Assembly (NCBI GenBank): GCA_001874365.1
Contig: MPDF01000011.1
Coordinates: 1-48,795 of the forward strand
Reading direction: 5' to 3'
DNA from: Gammaproteobacteria bacterium MedPE
GTDB lineage: Bacteria > Pseudomonadota > Gammaproteobacteria > Enterobacterales > Psychrobiaceae
Length of the DNA stretch: 48,795 nucleotides
The notes beneath the pieces were generated by a model that saw only the letters and a list, made by a program, of their open reading frames with translations, was not told where the DNA came from and searched no databases. This document shows, in pieces, positions 36,172 through 43,844 of the stretch. The position numbers and the translations under genes are program-made. Each line of letters starts with the position of its first letter. The first letter of the stretch is position 1.

Positions 36172-38910
36172 TTACTGGGTTCTAAATTGACGAAAACCAA
36201 TGATACAAATCCCCAAAAATACTAAGCTCACTGCGCCGCCTGACGAGTTGCTCTCTGATATGGCCAACGTATTCGTCGCTTGAGAGACCGTTATTTGTTT
36301 GGTTACCTGACCAACGACGCCGACATTATCAGAGATGGTTAAAGTAACATTGTAAGTACCACTGTTACTGTATACGTGATTCGGCAGTTGACTCGACGCG
36401 GAGCGACCATCACCAAAATTCCATTGAAACACGGCGTGATCCGCAGGAAACTTGATGTCAGGCGTAAATGCTACAGTTAGGTTATTGGCACTGAACGAAA
36501 AATCACTTCGTTGCACATTAATCAGTTGCTCTGTTTGGTACGTCGCTCCAGAGGAATCTTCAACTGATAGTACGATGCGATATTGGCCACCACTCTCATA
36601 GCGATGACTCGGGTTTTCTTGGTCTGAGAAGTTGTCATCCCCGAAATCCCAGTGTGTTTTCACGATTGGATAACTCGATTGAACGTTCTGATTAAAACTT
36701 ACATCCAGCGCGTCGCGACTAACCCCTATCTCAGTCGACAAAACGATTGCGTTTCTGCTCAATAAAATTGAGGCATTTCGGCTTTGAGTGTCCTGCTCTT
36801 CAATAGTGAACTTAATACCCCACAATGGCAGTTTAGTACCACTTTGTGGTTGTGCCGGCGCACTGTAGTCGTTTTCATCACTAAATTGACTATTGGCCGT
36901 CAAGTGGGTGTCGCCCGACAGCGGTGTTTGTGGATACAAACTAAATGCCGCGTCACGGATCTGTCGCTCCGTATTTCCAAAACTTAGGCGATTTTGGTCT
37001 GCATCAATCACAGAGATGAATCCTTGACCCGGATGCTCACTAGAATTGTTGTTCGTATATGCGTCATTGCGATACCACAGTAATACCCCTGGATCATAAC
37101 GTTCACCAACTAATCCTACATCTAACTTTTCATTCGAACGAACTTGAATGTAATAATACTCGGGGGCTGCGTCTTTGTATTCAGAAATCCGTTCAAACGA
37201 TGTAAAGCCTTCAATAGATGTTTGCGTGAAAGCTGTTTCAAAATCATCAATTAATCGGTTGCCGTTATCACTCAATATTTTAATGTCATCGATAGCAATG
37301 CCAAAACCGCCAACGGCAGGGTCGGTCACATACTCTATGGATAACGTAACGCGTTGTCCTTGCCACGCACTAAGACCAAATACGAGGTTAGTCCAGGGTG
37401 AACCCGTTAATTGGCCAGTAAGCAAATTAGTAACATTTGGAATATTAGAAGATGATCCAATTGTAAAGTCGTTACGCAATGGATTACCGTTAATTAAAAA
37501 CCGCGCATAGTCGTAACCTTGTTCGATCTCCCACCGCGCCCAAAGTGACAATTGTACATTTGAATCATTTGGCACGTTGATCGAAAAATCTTGACGAAAG
37601 TGGACTTGATCTTGATGGTCAGCCAGCAGTTGATATTCACCTTGCTGTGCTTTACCAAAGCGCTCTTTATGAGGAGGTAACGTAATTTTCGCTTGATTAA
37701 TCTTCGTGTTGTGGTCGCTAGCTTGAGTGAGTGCTACCTTGAAATCAGCAGAAGTAAGTGTCGCCGCATCAATCTCTTGCTGATTAATCCAACTCCCGCC
37801 AAATTTCTGTTGCAATAGATCACGTGCCAACGGACTAAATGACGTTGGTTGTGTACCGCGGCGCTCGCCAAGCCAACTGCCACCAGACATAATCGACCAA
37901 TAGCCAACTGGTGAACCAACTAACGTTGAGTTCAAGTCATATTCATCATTGAGCCCAAGATCATGGCCAAACTCATGGGCTATCACACCAGAGCCTGAAT
38001 CAATCGGTACTATAGTGTAATTTCGTACTTTAACAGCACTCCCAGTAATCGCTGACTCTTTCTCACTCACTGAAAATCGATGAGACCATATTGCATTGCT
38101 TCCTAATACACCGCCGCCGGCTTCTTCACCAACACTAGAATGCACGATGAGTACATGATCGATATAGCCATCAGGTTCATCAATGACATTGTCTTTATCT
38201 AAATCTTGGGGATCTTTTTTGTCGTAATCGTTGAGATTGACACTGCCATTAGCTACTGCGGCCTCAATAGCTTCAACCACTAACGCTTCGACATTACTAT
38301 CTGAGCCCCCTTCTCCATTCCCACCGTAGAAAGCAGCTGGTTGTGTTGAGCGATACCAGCCATAAGCTTGTCCGTTAAAGTGAAAGGTACTACCTGATTC
38401 TAAATCATAATACTGATTGACTGACATTAAGTTTTCACCGCTAGGGCCATCAAAGCCGTCGGCAGAAAAAAGTAAATCACGGTAATGAGCCAAGGAATAA
38501 TCATTGTAAAATAAGTCGGTATCATTACTCGACAATCCATTGCTTGAATACGTAAGGTTAGGAAAGTCGATTAGTACAGCTAACACGTTAACATCGGTCG
38601 ATTGATTGGTATTAGTGATAGCGTATTGCCGTCCAAACTTGTTTGATTTGTCTTGGATTCGATAGTTTTGTGGCAATCGAATATTGCGCTTATCAAGTGA
38701 ACGGTAACGCTTAATATAGGCGGCAACCTTAACTTTAATCTCAGCGTCGCTATCAGCAGACGTTATTTCTCCCCGCTTTTCAAGCCAGTACGCAATTTTA
38801 GATTCATTAACTAATGCATCATCGATAACGCTATGCTGAAGTTTTGCTGCTAAGGCGACCGATGAAAAGCTCATCAGTCCAAATACGACTAAACTGGCTA
38901 TTTTTTGCAT
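36172..38910 (-). CDS. Secreted M6 (immune inhibitor A-like) metalloprotease with PKD domains and GlyGly-CTERM
   Basis: 912 residues. A signal peptide (1-22) is followed by a pro-region (35-75) and an M6 catalytic domain with the Asp-rich calcium-type motif (DLDKDNVIDEPDGYIDHVLI, about 237-255) and zinc site HEFGHDLGLNDEYD (312-325). A MAM/lectin-like beta domain spans about 430-560. Two PKD domains (WDFGDDNFSDQENPSHRY and WNFGDGRSASSQLPNHVY, about 735-875) precede a tail with SSGGAV, a hydrophobic helix and a basic end. That tail is a GlyGly-CTERM signal for rhombosortase processing in type II-secreting bacteria. GAGAGG precedes the ATG. The first 13 bases overlap the upstream lipoprotein gene. 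Confidence 0.92.
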   Translation of the reverse strand: MQKIASLVVFGLMSFSSVALAAKLQHSVIDDALVNESKIAYWLEKRGEITSADSDAEIKVKVAAYIKRYRSLDKRNIRLPQNYRIQDKSNKFGRQYAITNTNQSTDVNVLAVLIDFPNLTYSSNGLSSNDTDLFYNDYSLAHYRDLLFSADGFDGPSGENLMSVNQYYDLESGSTFHFNGQAYGWYRSTQPAAFYGGNGEGGSDSNVEALVVEAIEAAVANGSVNLNDYDKKDPQDLDKDNVIDEPDGYIDHVLIVHSSVGEEAGGGVLGSNAIWSHRFSVSEKESAITGSAVKVRNYTIVPIDSGSGVIAHEFGHDLGLNDEYDLNSTLVGSPVGYWSIMSGGSWLGERRGTQPTSFSPLARDLLQQKFGGSWINQQEIDAATLTSADFKVALTQASDHNTKINQAKITLPPHKERFGKAQQGEYQLLADHQDQVHFRQDFSINVPNDSNVQLSLWARWEIEQGYDYARFLINGNPLRNDFTIGSSSNIPNVTNLLTGQLTGSPWTNLVFGLSAWQGQRVTLSIEYVTDPAVGGFGIAIDDIKILSDNGNRLIDDFETAFTQTSIEGFTSFERISEYKDAAPEYYYIQVRSNEKLDVGLVGERYDPGVLLWYRNDAYTNNNSSEHPGQGFISVIDADQNRLSFGNTERQIRDAAFSLYPQTPLSGDTHLTANSQFSDENDYSAPAQPQSGTKLPLWGIKFTIEEQDTQSRNASILLSRNAIVLSTEIGVSRDALDVSFNQNVQSSYPIVKTHWDFGDDNFSDQENPSHRYESGGQYRIVLSVEDSSGATYQTEQLINVQRSDFSFSANNLTVAFTPDIKFPADHAVFQWNFGDGRSASSQLPNHVYSNSGTYNVTLTISDNVGVVGQVTKQITVSQATNTLAISESNSSGGAVSLVFLGICIIGFRQFRTQ

Positions 38911-39176
38911 ATCGAACCTCTCGAGTTCTTTGTCTGAATATACGCATCTAACTTTCTATACTGCACTTCTTTTGAGTCAGTTTCCTTGATATCCCCTGAC
39001 TTTATTAACATCGTTATTAGTTTTTCATGGTGAATAATCGGGGGAGACATTTGGCAAGGTTTAGTGTTAACTGGCGAATTTTTTACGGAAGCATCCTCTG
39101 ATGACATTGAACTATCGACACTTTCACATCCCAATATCAACAGTAAAGGAAGAAATACAACACAACACTTTTTCAT
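38898..39176 (-). CDS. Small lipoprotein resembling the pro-region of the adjacent M6 protease
   Basis: 92 residues from the ATG at 39176, chosen because AAGG lies 6 bases upstream; an in-frame ATG lies 15 bases earlier. The lipobox is LLILGC (C17). A Ser-rich spacer follows, then residues 51-87 align without gaps with residues 34-70 of the protease: 12 of 37 identical, including KL...L.K.G.I, DS, and K..AYI. Two cysteines (C41 and C90) could form a disulfide. It overlaps the protease start by 13 bases, so the two are translationally coupled. I infer an inhibitor or folding partner of the protease; this is not established. Confidence 0.8.
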   Translation of the reverse strand: MKKCCVVFLPLLLILGCESVDSSMSSEDASVKNSPVNTKPCQMSPPIIHHEKLITMLIKSGDIKETDSKEVQYRKLDAYIQTKNSRGSICKK

Positions 39177-39316
39177 TAGTACCTTATTCATCTTGCATTT
39201 ATGCGTTTACTATAACGTAATGACGTAGAAAATATTCATGAATTTAATGATTTATTTGGCCTCGCACTTTGTATACAATATAAATTAATGACTAATTGAA
39301 ATAATTAAGGTATCTC

Positions 39317-40540
39317 ATGAATAATGGTATCGGCGGCTCAACGACGCAAGAAGCCCTATCAAGACTTTCAACGATGACAGCGGGTTTTAATGCCCCGTCT
39401 CCTCAAGAATATGCTCAACGGATAAAACGCGCAATCGAACTCATGAAAGAGCATAATATTGATGCCATCTACTTAAATGCTGGCACGAATATGACGTATT
39501 TTACCGGTACTCCTTGGTATGCGTCAGAACGACTGGTTGGCGCGTTATTAACTAACAACGGAGAACTAACTTATATCGCGCCGTGGTTTGAAGAAAGTAC
39601 CTTAACTGAATTTATGACCATTAAGGCACCAGTCGCGACATGGCATGAACATGAGTCACCATATAATGTGGTTGTAGAGCTGGCGAAGAATAATGATATT
39701 GAACAACTCGCCATCGATGAATCAACCGCATTTTTCATTGTCGATGGAATTAAACAAGCCGCGCACAATCATGACTACTCACTCACGTTTGTTAATAGTA
39801 AGGCAGTTACTGCTGGATGTCGCATGCAAAAATCAGACGCTGAGCTTCGATTGATGCAACGAGCCAAAGACATGACAATGGAAGTCCATAAAGCGGCTGC
39901 AAGCATTCTAACACCTGGCATCACAACGACGCAGGTTAGCGAGTTTATCAACCTCGCACATCAAGCTGTTGGCGCAAAAGGATCTTCCTTTTGTATTGTA
40001 CTCTTTGGCGAAGCAACGGCTTACCCGCATGGTGTCAAAGAACCTCAGACATTAAAATCGGGCGATATGGTATTGATTGATACAGGGTGCCAACTTCACG
40101 GTTATAATTCAGATATCACTCGAAGCTATGTATTCGGTGAAGCAACTGAGAAACAGAGAATGACTTGGCAGCATGAAAAAGACGCGCAACTTGCAGGCTT
40201 TAACGCTGCGAAGATTGGCGTAGCCTGTGAGGAAGTTGACATTGCGGCCCGCAATTACCTTACTCAGCAAGGGTATGGCCCGGATTACAACGTGCCTGGC
40301 CTGCCCCACAGAACGGGTCATGGATGTGGGCTTGATATCCACGAATGGCCTTACCTCGTGCGAGGTGATAAGACGCTTTTGGCCCCCGGCATGTGTTTTT
40401 CAAACGAGCCGATGATTTGTATTTATGGAGAATTTGGCGTTAGGCTAGAAGATCACTTTTACATGACAACCTCAGGGCCCAAATGGTTTACTGAGCCAGC
40501 GTTTGCCATTGATGATCCTTTCGGATCCGCAAAGACATAA
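39317..40540 (+). CDS. M24-family metallopeptidase (Xaa-Pro aminopeptidase/dipeptidase-like)
   Basis: 407 residues. An N-terminal creatinase-like domain (about 30-165) precedes a pita-bread domain with the five metal ligands D255 (LIDTGCQ), D266 (NSDITRS), H335 (TGHGCGLDIHE), E364 (FSNEPM) and E378 (VRLEDHF). Members cleave Xaa-Pro dipeptides or N-terminal Xaa-Pro bonds, and some cleave other C-N bonds. There is no signal peptide, so it is cytosolic. It stands alone between the lipoprotein gene (divergent) and the SDR gene. Confidence 0.92.
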   Translation: MNNGIGGSTTQEALSRLSTMTAGFNAPSPQEYAQRIKRAIELMKEHNIDAIYLNAGTNMTYFTGTPWYASERLVGALLTNNGELTYIAPWFEESTLTEFMTIKAPVATWHEHESPYNVVVELAKNNDIEQLAIDESTAFFIVDGIKQAAHNHDYSLTFVNSKAVTAGCRMQKSDAELRLMQRAKDMTMEVHKAAASILTPGITTTQVSEFINLAHQAVGAKGSSFCIVLFGEATAYPHGVKEPQTLKSGDMVLIDTGCQLHGYNSDITRSYVFGEATEKQRMTWQHEKDAQLAGFNAAKIGVACEEVDIAARNYLTQQGYGPDYNVPGLPHRTGHGCGLDIHEWPYLVRGDKTLLAPGMCFSNEPMICIYGEFGVRLEDHFYMTTSGPKWFTEPAFAIDDPFGSAKT

Positions 40541-40661
40541 TAATTTTTACGTCAAGTTGTTATAAGGGGCAATTCATGTCCCTTTTTATTATTTCTTCTC
40601 TTCAATACCAGTGACTTAATATATAATTAGTTTACATCTATTCTAATGGGCTATTTTTGTT

Positions 40662-41405
40662 ATGAGTCAACCAGTTGCTTTAATTACAGGTGCTGCTAAA
40701 CGCCTCGGTGCGAACACAGCGCTGCGCTTACATGAACTAGGGTTTACAGTAATCATTCACTGCAATCAATCGCTCGAACACGCCAATGCGTTTGCACAAC
40801 GCCTCAATGATATTAGAGATAACAGCGCTTTGGTTATGCAAGCAGACTTGAGCGATATAACAAAGATTAACGATATCATTCAGTTTATTTCACAGCGCTT
40901 TTCAAAACTCGATGTGTTAATAAACAATGCATCTTCATTTTACCCGACACCATTAGTAAGCTTAACCCACGAGCAATATCAAGACCTCATTGCCACTAAT
41001 ATGACCGCGCCATTATTTCTCACCAAAGCCTGCACGGCATTACTTAAAGCTGCTCATGGCGTCGTTATTAATATGTGCGATATTCACGCGACACGTCCGC
41101 TAGAAAATCACAGTGCTTATTGTATGGCAAAGGCGGGACAACAAATGATGACCTATGCATTGGCCAACGAACTTGCTCCAGAAATTCGAGTCAATGGCGT
41201 TGCGCCAGGCGCAATAGAATGGCCAAATAATGGCATTGATGGCGAAGCAATCGAAGAGGTGTTAAAATCAATTCCATTACAGAGAAAAGGTCATATGAAC
41301 GACATCGCTCAAGCGATTGAATATTTAATTTCAGCGCCTTACGTGACTGGACAGATCCTAACCATTGATGGCGGGCGCCAACAGGTAGCATCTAAAGGTG
41401 CTTAA
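40662..41405 (+). CDS. Pteridine reductase-like short-chain dehydrogenase (FolM/PTR1 type)
   Basis: 247 residues. The cofactor motif TGAAKRLG (9-16) has the TGxxxRxG form typical of pteridine reductases. NNASSF follows, and the catalytic set is D140 in place of the usual serine (INMCDIHA), Y153 and K157 (HSAYCMAKAG), the PTR1 arrangement. The C-terminus ITGQ-like VTGQILTIDGGRQ is standard SDR. It probably reduces dihydropteridines such as dihydromonapterin or dihydrofolate with NADPH. The CPXCG gene follows after 12 bases. Confidence 0.85.
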   Translation: MSQPVALITGAAKRLGANTALRLHELGFTVIIHCNQSLEHANAFAQRLNDIRDNSALVMQADLSDITKINDIIQFISQRFSKLDVLINNASSFYPTPLVSLTHEQYQDLIATNMTAPLFLTKACTALLKAAHGVVINMCDIHATRPLENHSAYCMAKAGQQMMTYALANELAPEIRVNGVAPGAIEWPNNGIDGEAIEEVLKSIPLQRKGHMNDIAQAIEYLISAPYVTGQILTIDGGRQQVASKGA

Positions 41406-41417
41406 TGAGGTATCGTT

Positions 41418-41627
41418 ATGTCTATGAATGGTATTACTGAAAAAACTATCACCTGCCCCCATTGTGGTCATCACACTCATGTAGAAATAGATCCCAGTAA
41501 TGGCGATCAAAACTACTACGATGAGTGTACTAATTGCTGTCAAGAGCTTCATTTAACGACTCATGTTGATGAATCAAACGACACCCTAGATGTCACAATT
41601 GACGCCGATGACGAGCAGTTTTATTAA
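41418..41627 (+). CDS. CPXCG-motif cysteine-rich protein
   Basis: 69 residues. Two Cys pairs, CPHCG near residue 14 and CTNCC near residue 39, form a likely zinc ribbon, and the acidic C-terminus (DDEQFY) is typical of the family. Its function is unknown. GAGGT lies ahead of the ATG. It follows the SDR gene by 12 bases, and its stop overlaps the end of the convergent riboflavin synthase gene by 4 bases. Confidence 0.87.
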   Translation: MSMNGITEKTITCPHCGHHTHVEIDPSNGDQNYYDECTNCCQELHLTTHVDESNDTLDVTIDADDEQFY

Positions 41628-42238
41628 CGAGTAGCTTGCTGAGCCATTACACGTTCAACCGTATCTACAATGGCCTGAGTTTGACTATCTATCTCAACAT
41701 TGTACGGGCTATGCAGAGGTTTATTATCTAACATTGTTAGAGAACGCGTCTCAGGGATCAGATAAACCTCAAACCAGTCAGCGCCGACCTCACCAATGGT
41801 AAGGCTAGCACCGTCAATCGCTGCAAACCCTTTAGGTAGAATGTATTTCATCCATCGGGCATCACAAGAAAAACGTAATCGTGAATTAGTCGGCGTTGCC
41901 TCTCGTTCAATTAGCGTCGCAGTCATCGCAATATGCCCAGACAAAATATGACCACCCACTTCGTCACCAAAGCGCATCGCGCGTTCAATATTTAACAGGT
42001 CACCGACACGACACTTCGACAGGTTCGTTATCTTCAACGTTTCATCCATGACATCAAAATAAACAATCTCGCCATCTTGGCTAGCCACTGTTAAACAAAC
42101 CCCATTGTGAGCAACACTTGCACCATGCTTTAGTTGGTCAGTGAGTTGCGCAGTGAATTTCATGCCAAACCGCCAAAGCTTCTCTTGTTTGTCTAGAGAC
42201 ACGATTGGGGCCATGGCTTGTATAATGCCAGTAAACAT
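41624..42238 (-). CDS. ribE: Riboflavin synthase, alpha subunit
   Basis: 204 residues. It starts with the invariant MFTGIIQ, then SVAHNGVCLTVAS, the second lumazine-binding repeat with GHILSGHI, and DGASLTIGEV; the C-terminus QAIVDTVERV matches E. coli RibC. It converts two 6,7-dimethyl-8-ribityllumazine to riboflavin plus the pyrimidinedione. It is a solitary gene with no other rib gene nearby and no FMN riboswitch visible upstream. Symbol usage differs between species (ribC or ribE). Confidence 0.94.
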   Translation of the reverse strand: MFTGIIQAMAPIVSLDKQEKLWRFGMKFTAQLTDQLKHGASVAHNGVCLTVASQDGEIVYFDVMDETLKITNLSKCRVGDLLNIERAMRFGDEVGGHILSGHIAMTATLIEREATPTNSRLRFSCDARWMKYILPKGFAAIDGASLTIGEVGADWFEVYLIPETRSLTMLDNKPLHSPYNVEIDSQTQAIVDTVERVMAQQATR

Positions 42239-42370
42239 AGGTTATTTCTCACGGTTTTAATGTTATGTCAGACAATTTACAGCATCGCTAAAAATAGTCA
42301 TCAATAAAACAAAGAAATTTAGTGTGTTGTACATTCCCTGTTCAATCACACACTTAAAGCGAAAAAGGCC

Positions 42371-42399
42371 TTGCCAATAATTTGAGGCAGCTATATGAT
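42371..42399 (+). promoter_or_regulatory. Sigma-70 promoter of the tRNA-Val gene
   Basis: TTGCCA, exactly 17 bases, then TATGAT, followed by a GC-rich discriminator (AGCGCTCG) as is typical of stable-RNA promoters under growth-rate control. It lies 30 bases before the tRNA 5' end. Confidence 0.75.
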
Positions 42400-42428
42400 A
42401 GCGCTCGTTAACACGTAATTGTTTTGAC

Positions 42429-42504
42429 GCGCGATTAGCTCAGTTGGTAGAGCGCTAGCTCGACATGCTAGATGTCACAAGTTCAAGTCTTGTATCGCGC
42501 ACCA
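42429..42504 (+). tRNA. tRNA-Val(GAC)
   Basis: 76 bases with the 3' CCA encoded. The acceptor stem is GCGCGAT/ATCGCGC, D stem GCTC/GAGC, anticodon stem CTAGC/GCTAG and T stem ACAAG/CTTGT, all fully paired. The T loop TTCAAGT is normal. The anticodon loop is TCGACAT, giving anticodon GAC (valine). Position 33 is C where U is nearly universal. Confidence 0.93.
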
Positions 42505-42585
42505 ACTTTCCTCTCTATTAGTTTGTCTTATTTTATCAACAATAAATCGAATCAAGAGACTGGTATGCGTAGCAAAACGCCGCTC

Positions 42586-42661
42586 GCCGCATTCGCTGTG
42601 TTGTTAGAGCACTCACTCGACATGTTAGATGCCACAAGTTCAAGTCATTTATCAGGCACCA
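42586..42661 (+). pseudogene. Decayed duplicate of the tRNA-Val(GAC) gene
   Basis: Exactly 76 bases that align without gaps to the intact tRNA 81 bases upstream, with about 60 of 76 positions identical. The anticodon loop TCGACAT, the segment CACAAGTTCAAGTC and the terminal GCACCA are kept. Acceptor pairs 4 and 5, a D-stem pair, an anticodon-stem pair and two T-stem pairs are broken. It is therefore unlikely to be functional as a tRNA. Confidence 0.8.
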
Positions 42662-42719
42662 AATACGTCCCATGATATCTCTCAATCAAACTACGTCCTT
42701 GTAGCGTTATTCTTGCCTG

Positions 42720-43322
42720 CTATTTTATCGCCACTCGACCATTAAATGAATGGCTTAATGTCGTACCATCGACATACTCAAGCTCGCTACCCACCGGGAC
42801 ACCATGGGCAATTCGACTGGCTTGTATGTCATAATCGTTGCAAATGTCGGCAACGTAATGTGCAGTGGCCTCACCTTCAACGGTAGGATTAGTTGCAAGG
42901 ATTACCTCGCTAAAATCACCAGACTCAATTAAAGCTTCAAACTTATCTAAACCGATATCGTCTGGTCCAATACCATCTAGCGGCGAAAGATGTCCCATCA
43001 AGACAAAGTATCGGCCGTAATAATAGCCCGTCTGTTCGAAGGCGATCACGTCTGCTGGCGTTTCAACGACACACAGCTGTTTACTCTCTAAACGTTTGGG
43101 ATTCAAGCAAAGATGACAGATATCTTGCTCGGTTAACGTACGACAAACACTACAATGCTTAACGTGAGACATTGCATTATCAAGCGCCTTTGCCAACGCC
43201 AAACCACCTTGTCTATTGCGCTCTAGTAATTGAAAGGCCATACGCTGGGCAGATTTTGGCCCGACGCCTGGCAAACAGGTTAACCCGTCAATAAGTTCGG
43301 TGATATAGGGACTAAACTTCAT
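42720..43322 (-). CDS. recR: Recombination mediator protein RecR
   Basis: 200 residues. The N-terminal helix-hairpin-helix [17 protein letters not shown] is followed by a four-cysteine zinc finger (CSVCRTL...ICHLC) and a Toprim domain ([16 protein letters not shown], then [17 protein letters not shown]). With RecF/RecO it loads RecA at gaps. It is the last gene of the dnaX-ybaB-recR order, but a strong hairpin terminator precedes it. Confidence 0.95.
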   Translation of the reverse strand: MKFSPYITELIDGLTCLPGVGPKSAQRMAFQLLERNRQGGLALAKALDNAMSHVKHCSVCRTLTEQDICHLCLNPKRLESKQLCVVETPADVIAFEQTGYYYGRYFVLMGHLSPLDGIGPDDIGLDKFEALIESGDFSEVILATNPTVEGEATAHYVADICNDYDIQASRIAHGVPVGSELEYVDGTTLSHSFNGRVAIK

Positions 43323-43360
43323 AATGATTCTTATCAGTTAATGTTATTTTTTTGAGTGGA

Positions 43361-43386
43361 AAAAAAAGCGCTATTTAGCGCTTTTT
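43361..43386 (-). terminator. Terminator/attenuator between ybaB and recR
   Basis: A perfect 10-bp stem AAAAAGCGCT/AGCGCTTTTT with a 4-base loop. On the minus strand it continues into a run of T. It lies in the 79-base gap between two genes that are usually co-transcribed. Confidence 0.85.
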
Positions 43387-43401
43387 CTTTGCAATCTGCA
43401 A

Positions 43402-43731
43402 TTAAAATGGCATTTTCATACCCGGTGGTAGTTGCATACCGCCAGTCACTGATGCCATTTTATCTTTGTTAGTTTCTTCAACACGACGTGCTGCGTCATT
43501 AATTGCTGCGGCAATTAAATCTTCTAACATTTCTTTGTCATCTTCCATTAGATCCGGATCGATTTCTACACGGCGAACGTTATGGTTACCTGTCATAGTG
43601 ATTTTAACTAATCCAGCACCAGACTCACCAGTTACTTCCATATTAGCAATTTCAGCTTGCGCTTTTGCCATATCGTCTTGCATCTTTTGGGCTTGCTTCA
43701 TTAAGTTGCCCATTCCGCCTTTTCCAAACAT
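43402..43731 (-). CDS. ybaB: YbaB/EbfC nucleoid-associated protein
   Basis: 109 residues. [20 protein letters not shown], then [18 protein letters not shown] and the terminal [13 protein letters not shown] are diagnostic. It is a small dimeric DNA-binding protein with tweezer-like shape. It is positioned between dnaX and recR, as in most proteobacteria. Confidence 0.95.
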   Translation of the reverse strand: MFGKGGMGNLMKQAQKMQDDMAKAQAEIANMEVTGESGAGLVKITMTGNHNVRRVEIDPDLMEDDKEMLEDLIAAAINDAARRVEETNKDKMASVTGGMQLPPGMKMPF

Positions 43732-43844
43732 AACTTCTCTCTTTTCTTTAGGGTACGACTTTTTTGCCGCACAATATTAATATTTTACCCTGTATCCACT
43801 CAGGTACAAGTGATATATGGTGTCACTACTAATAATTTCAAGGG

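Noticed and set aside
42472-42675. Plus-strand frame spanning the tRNA-Val and its decayed copy.
   Set aside because: The frame covers the functional tRNA 3' half and the tRNA fossil, so it is not a protein gene.
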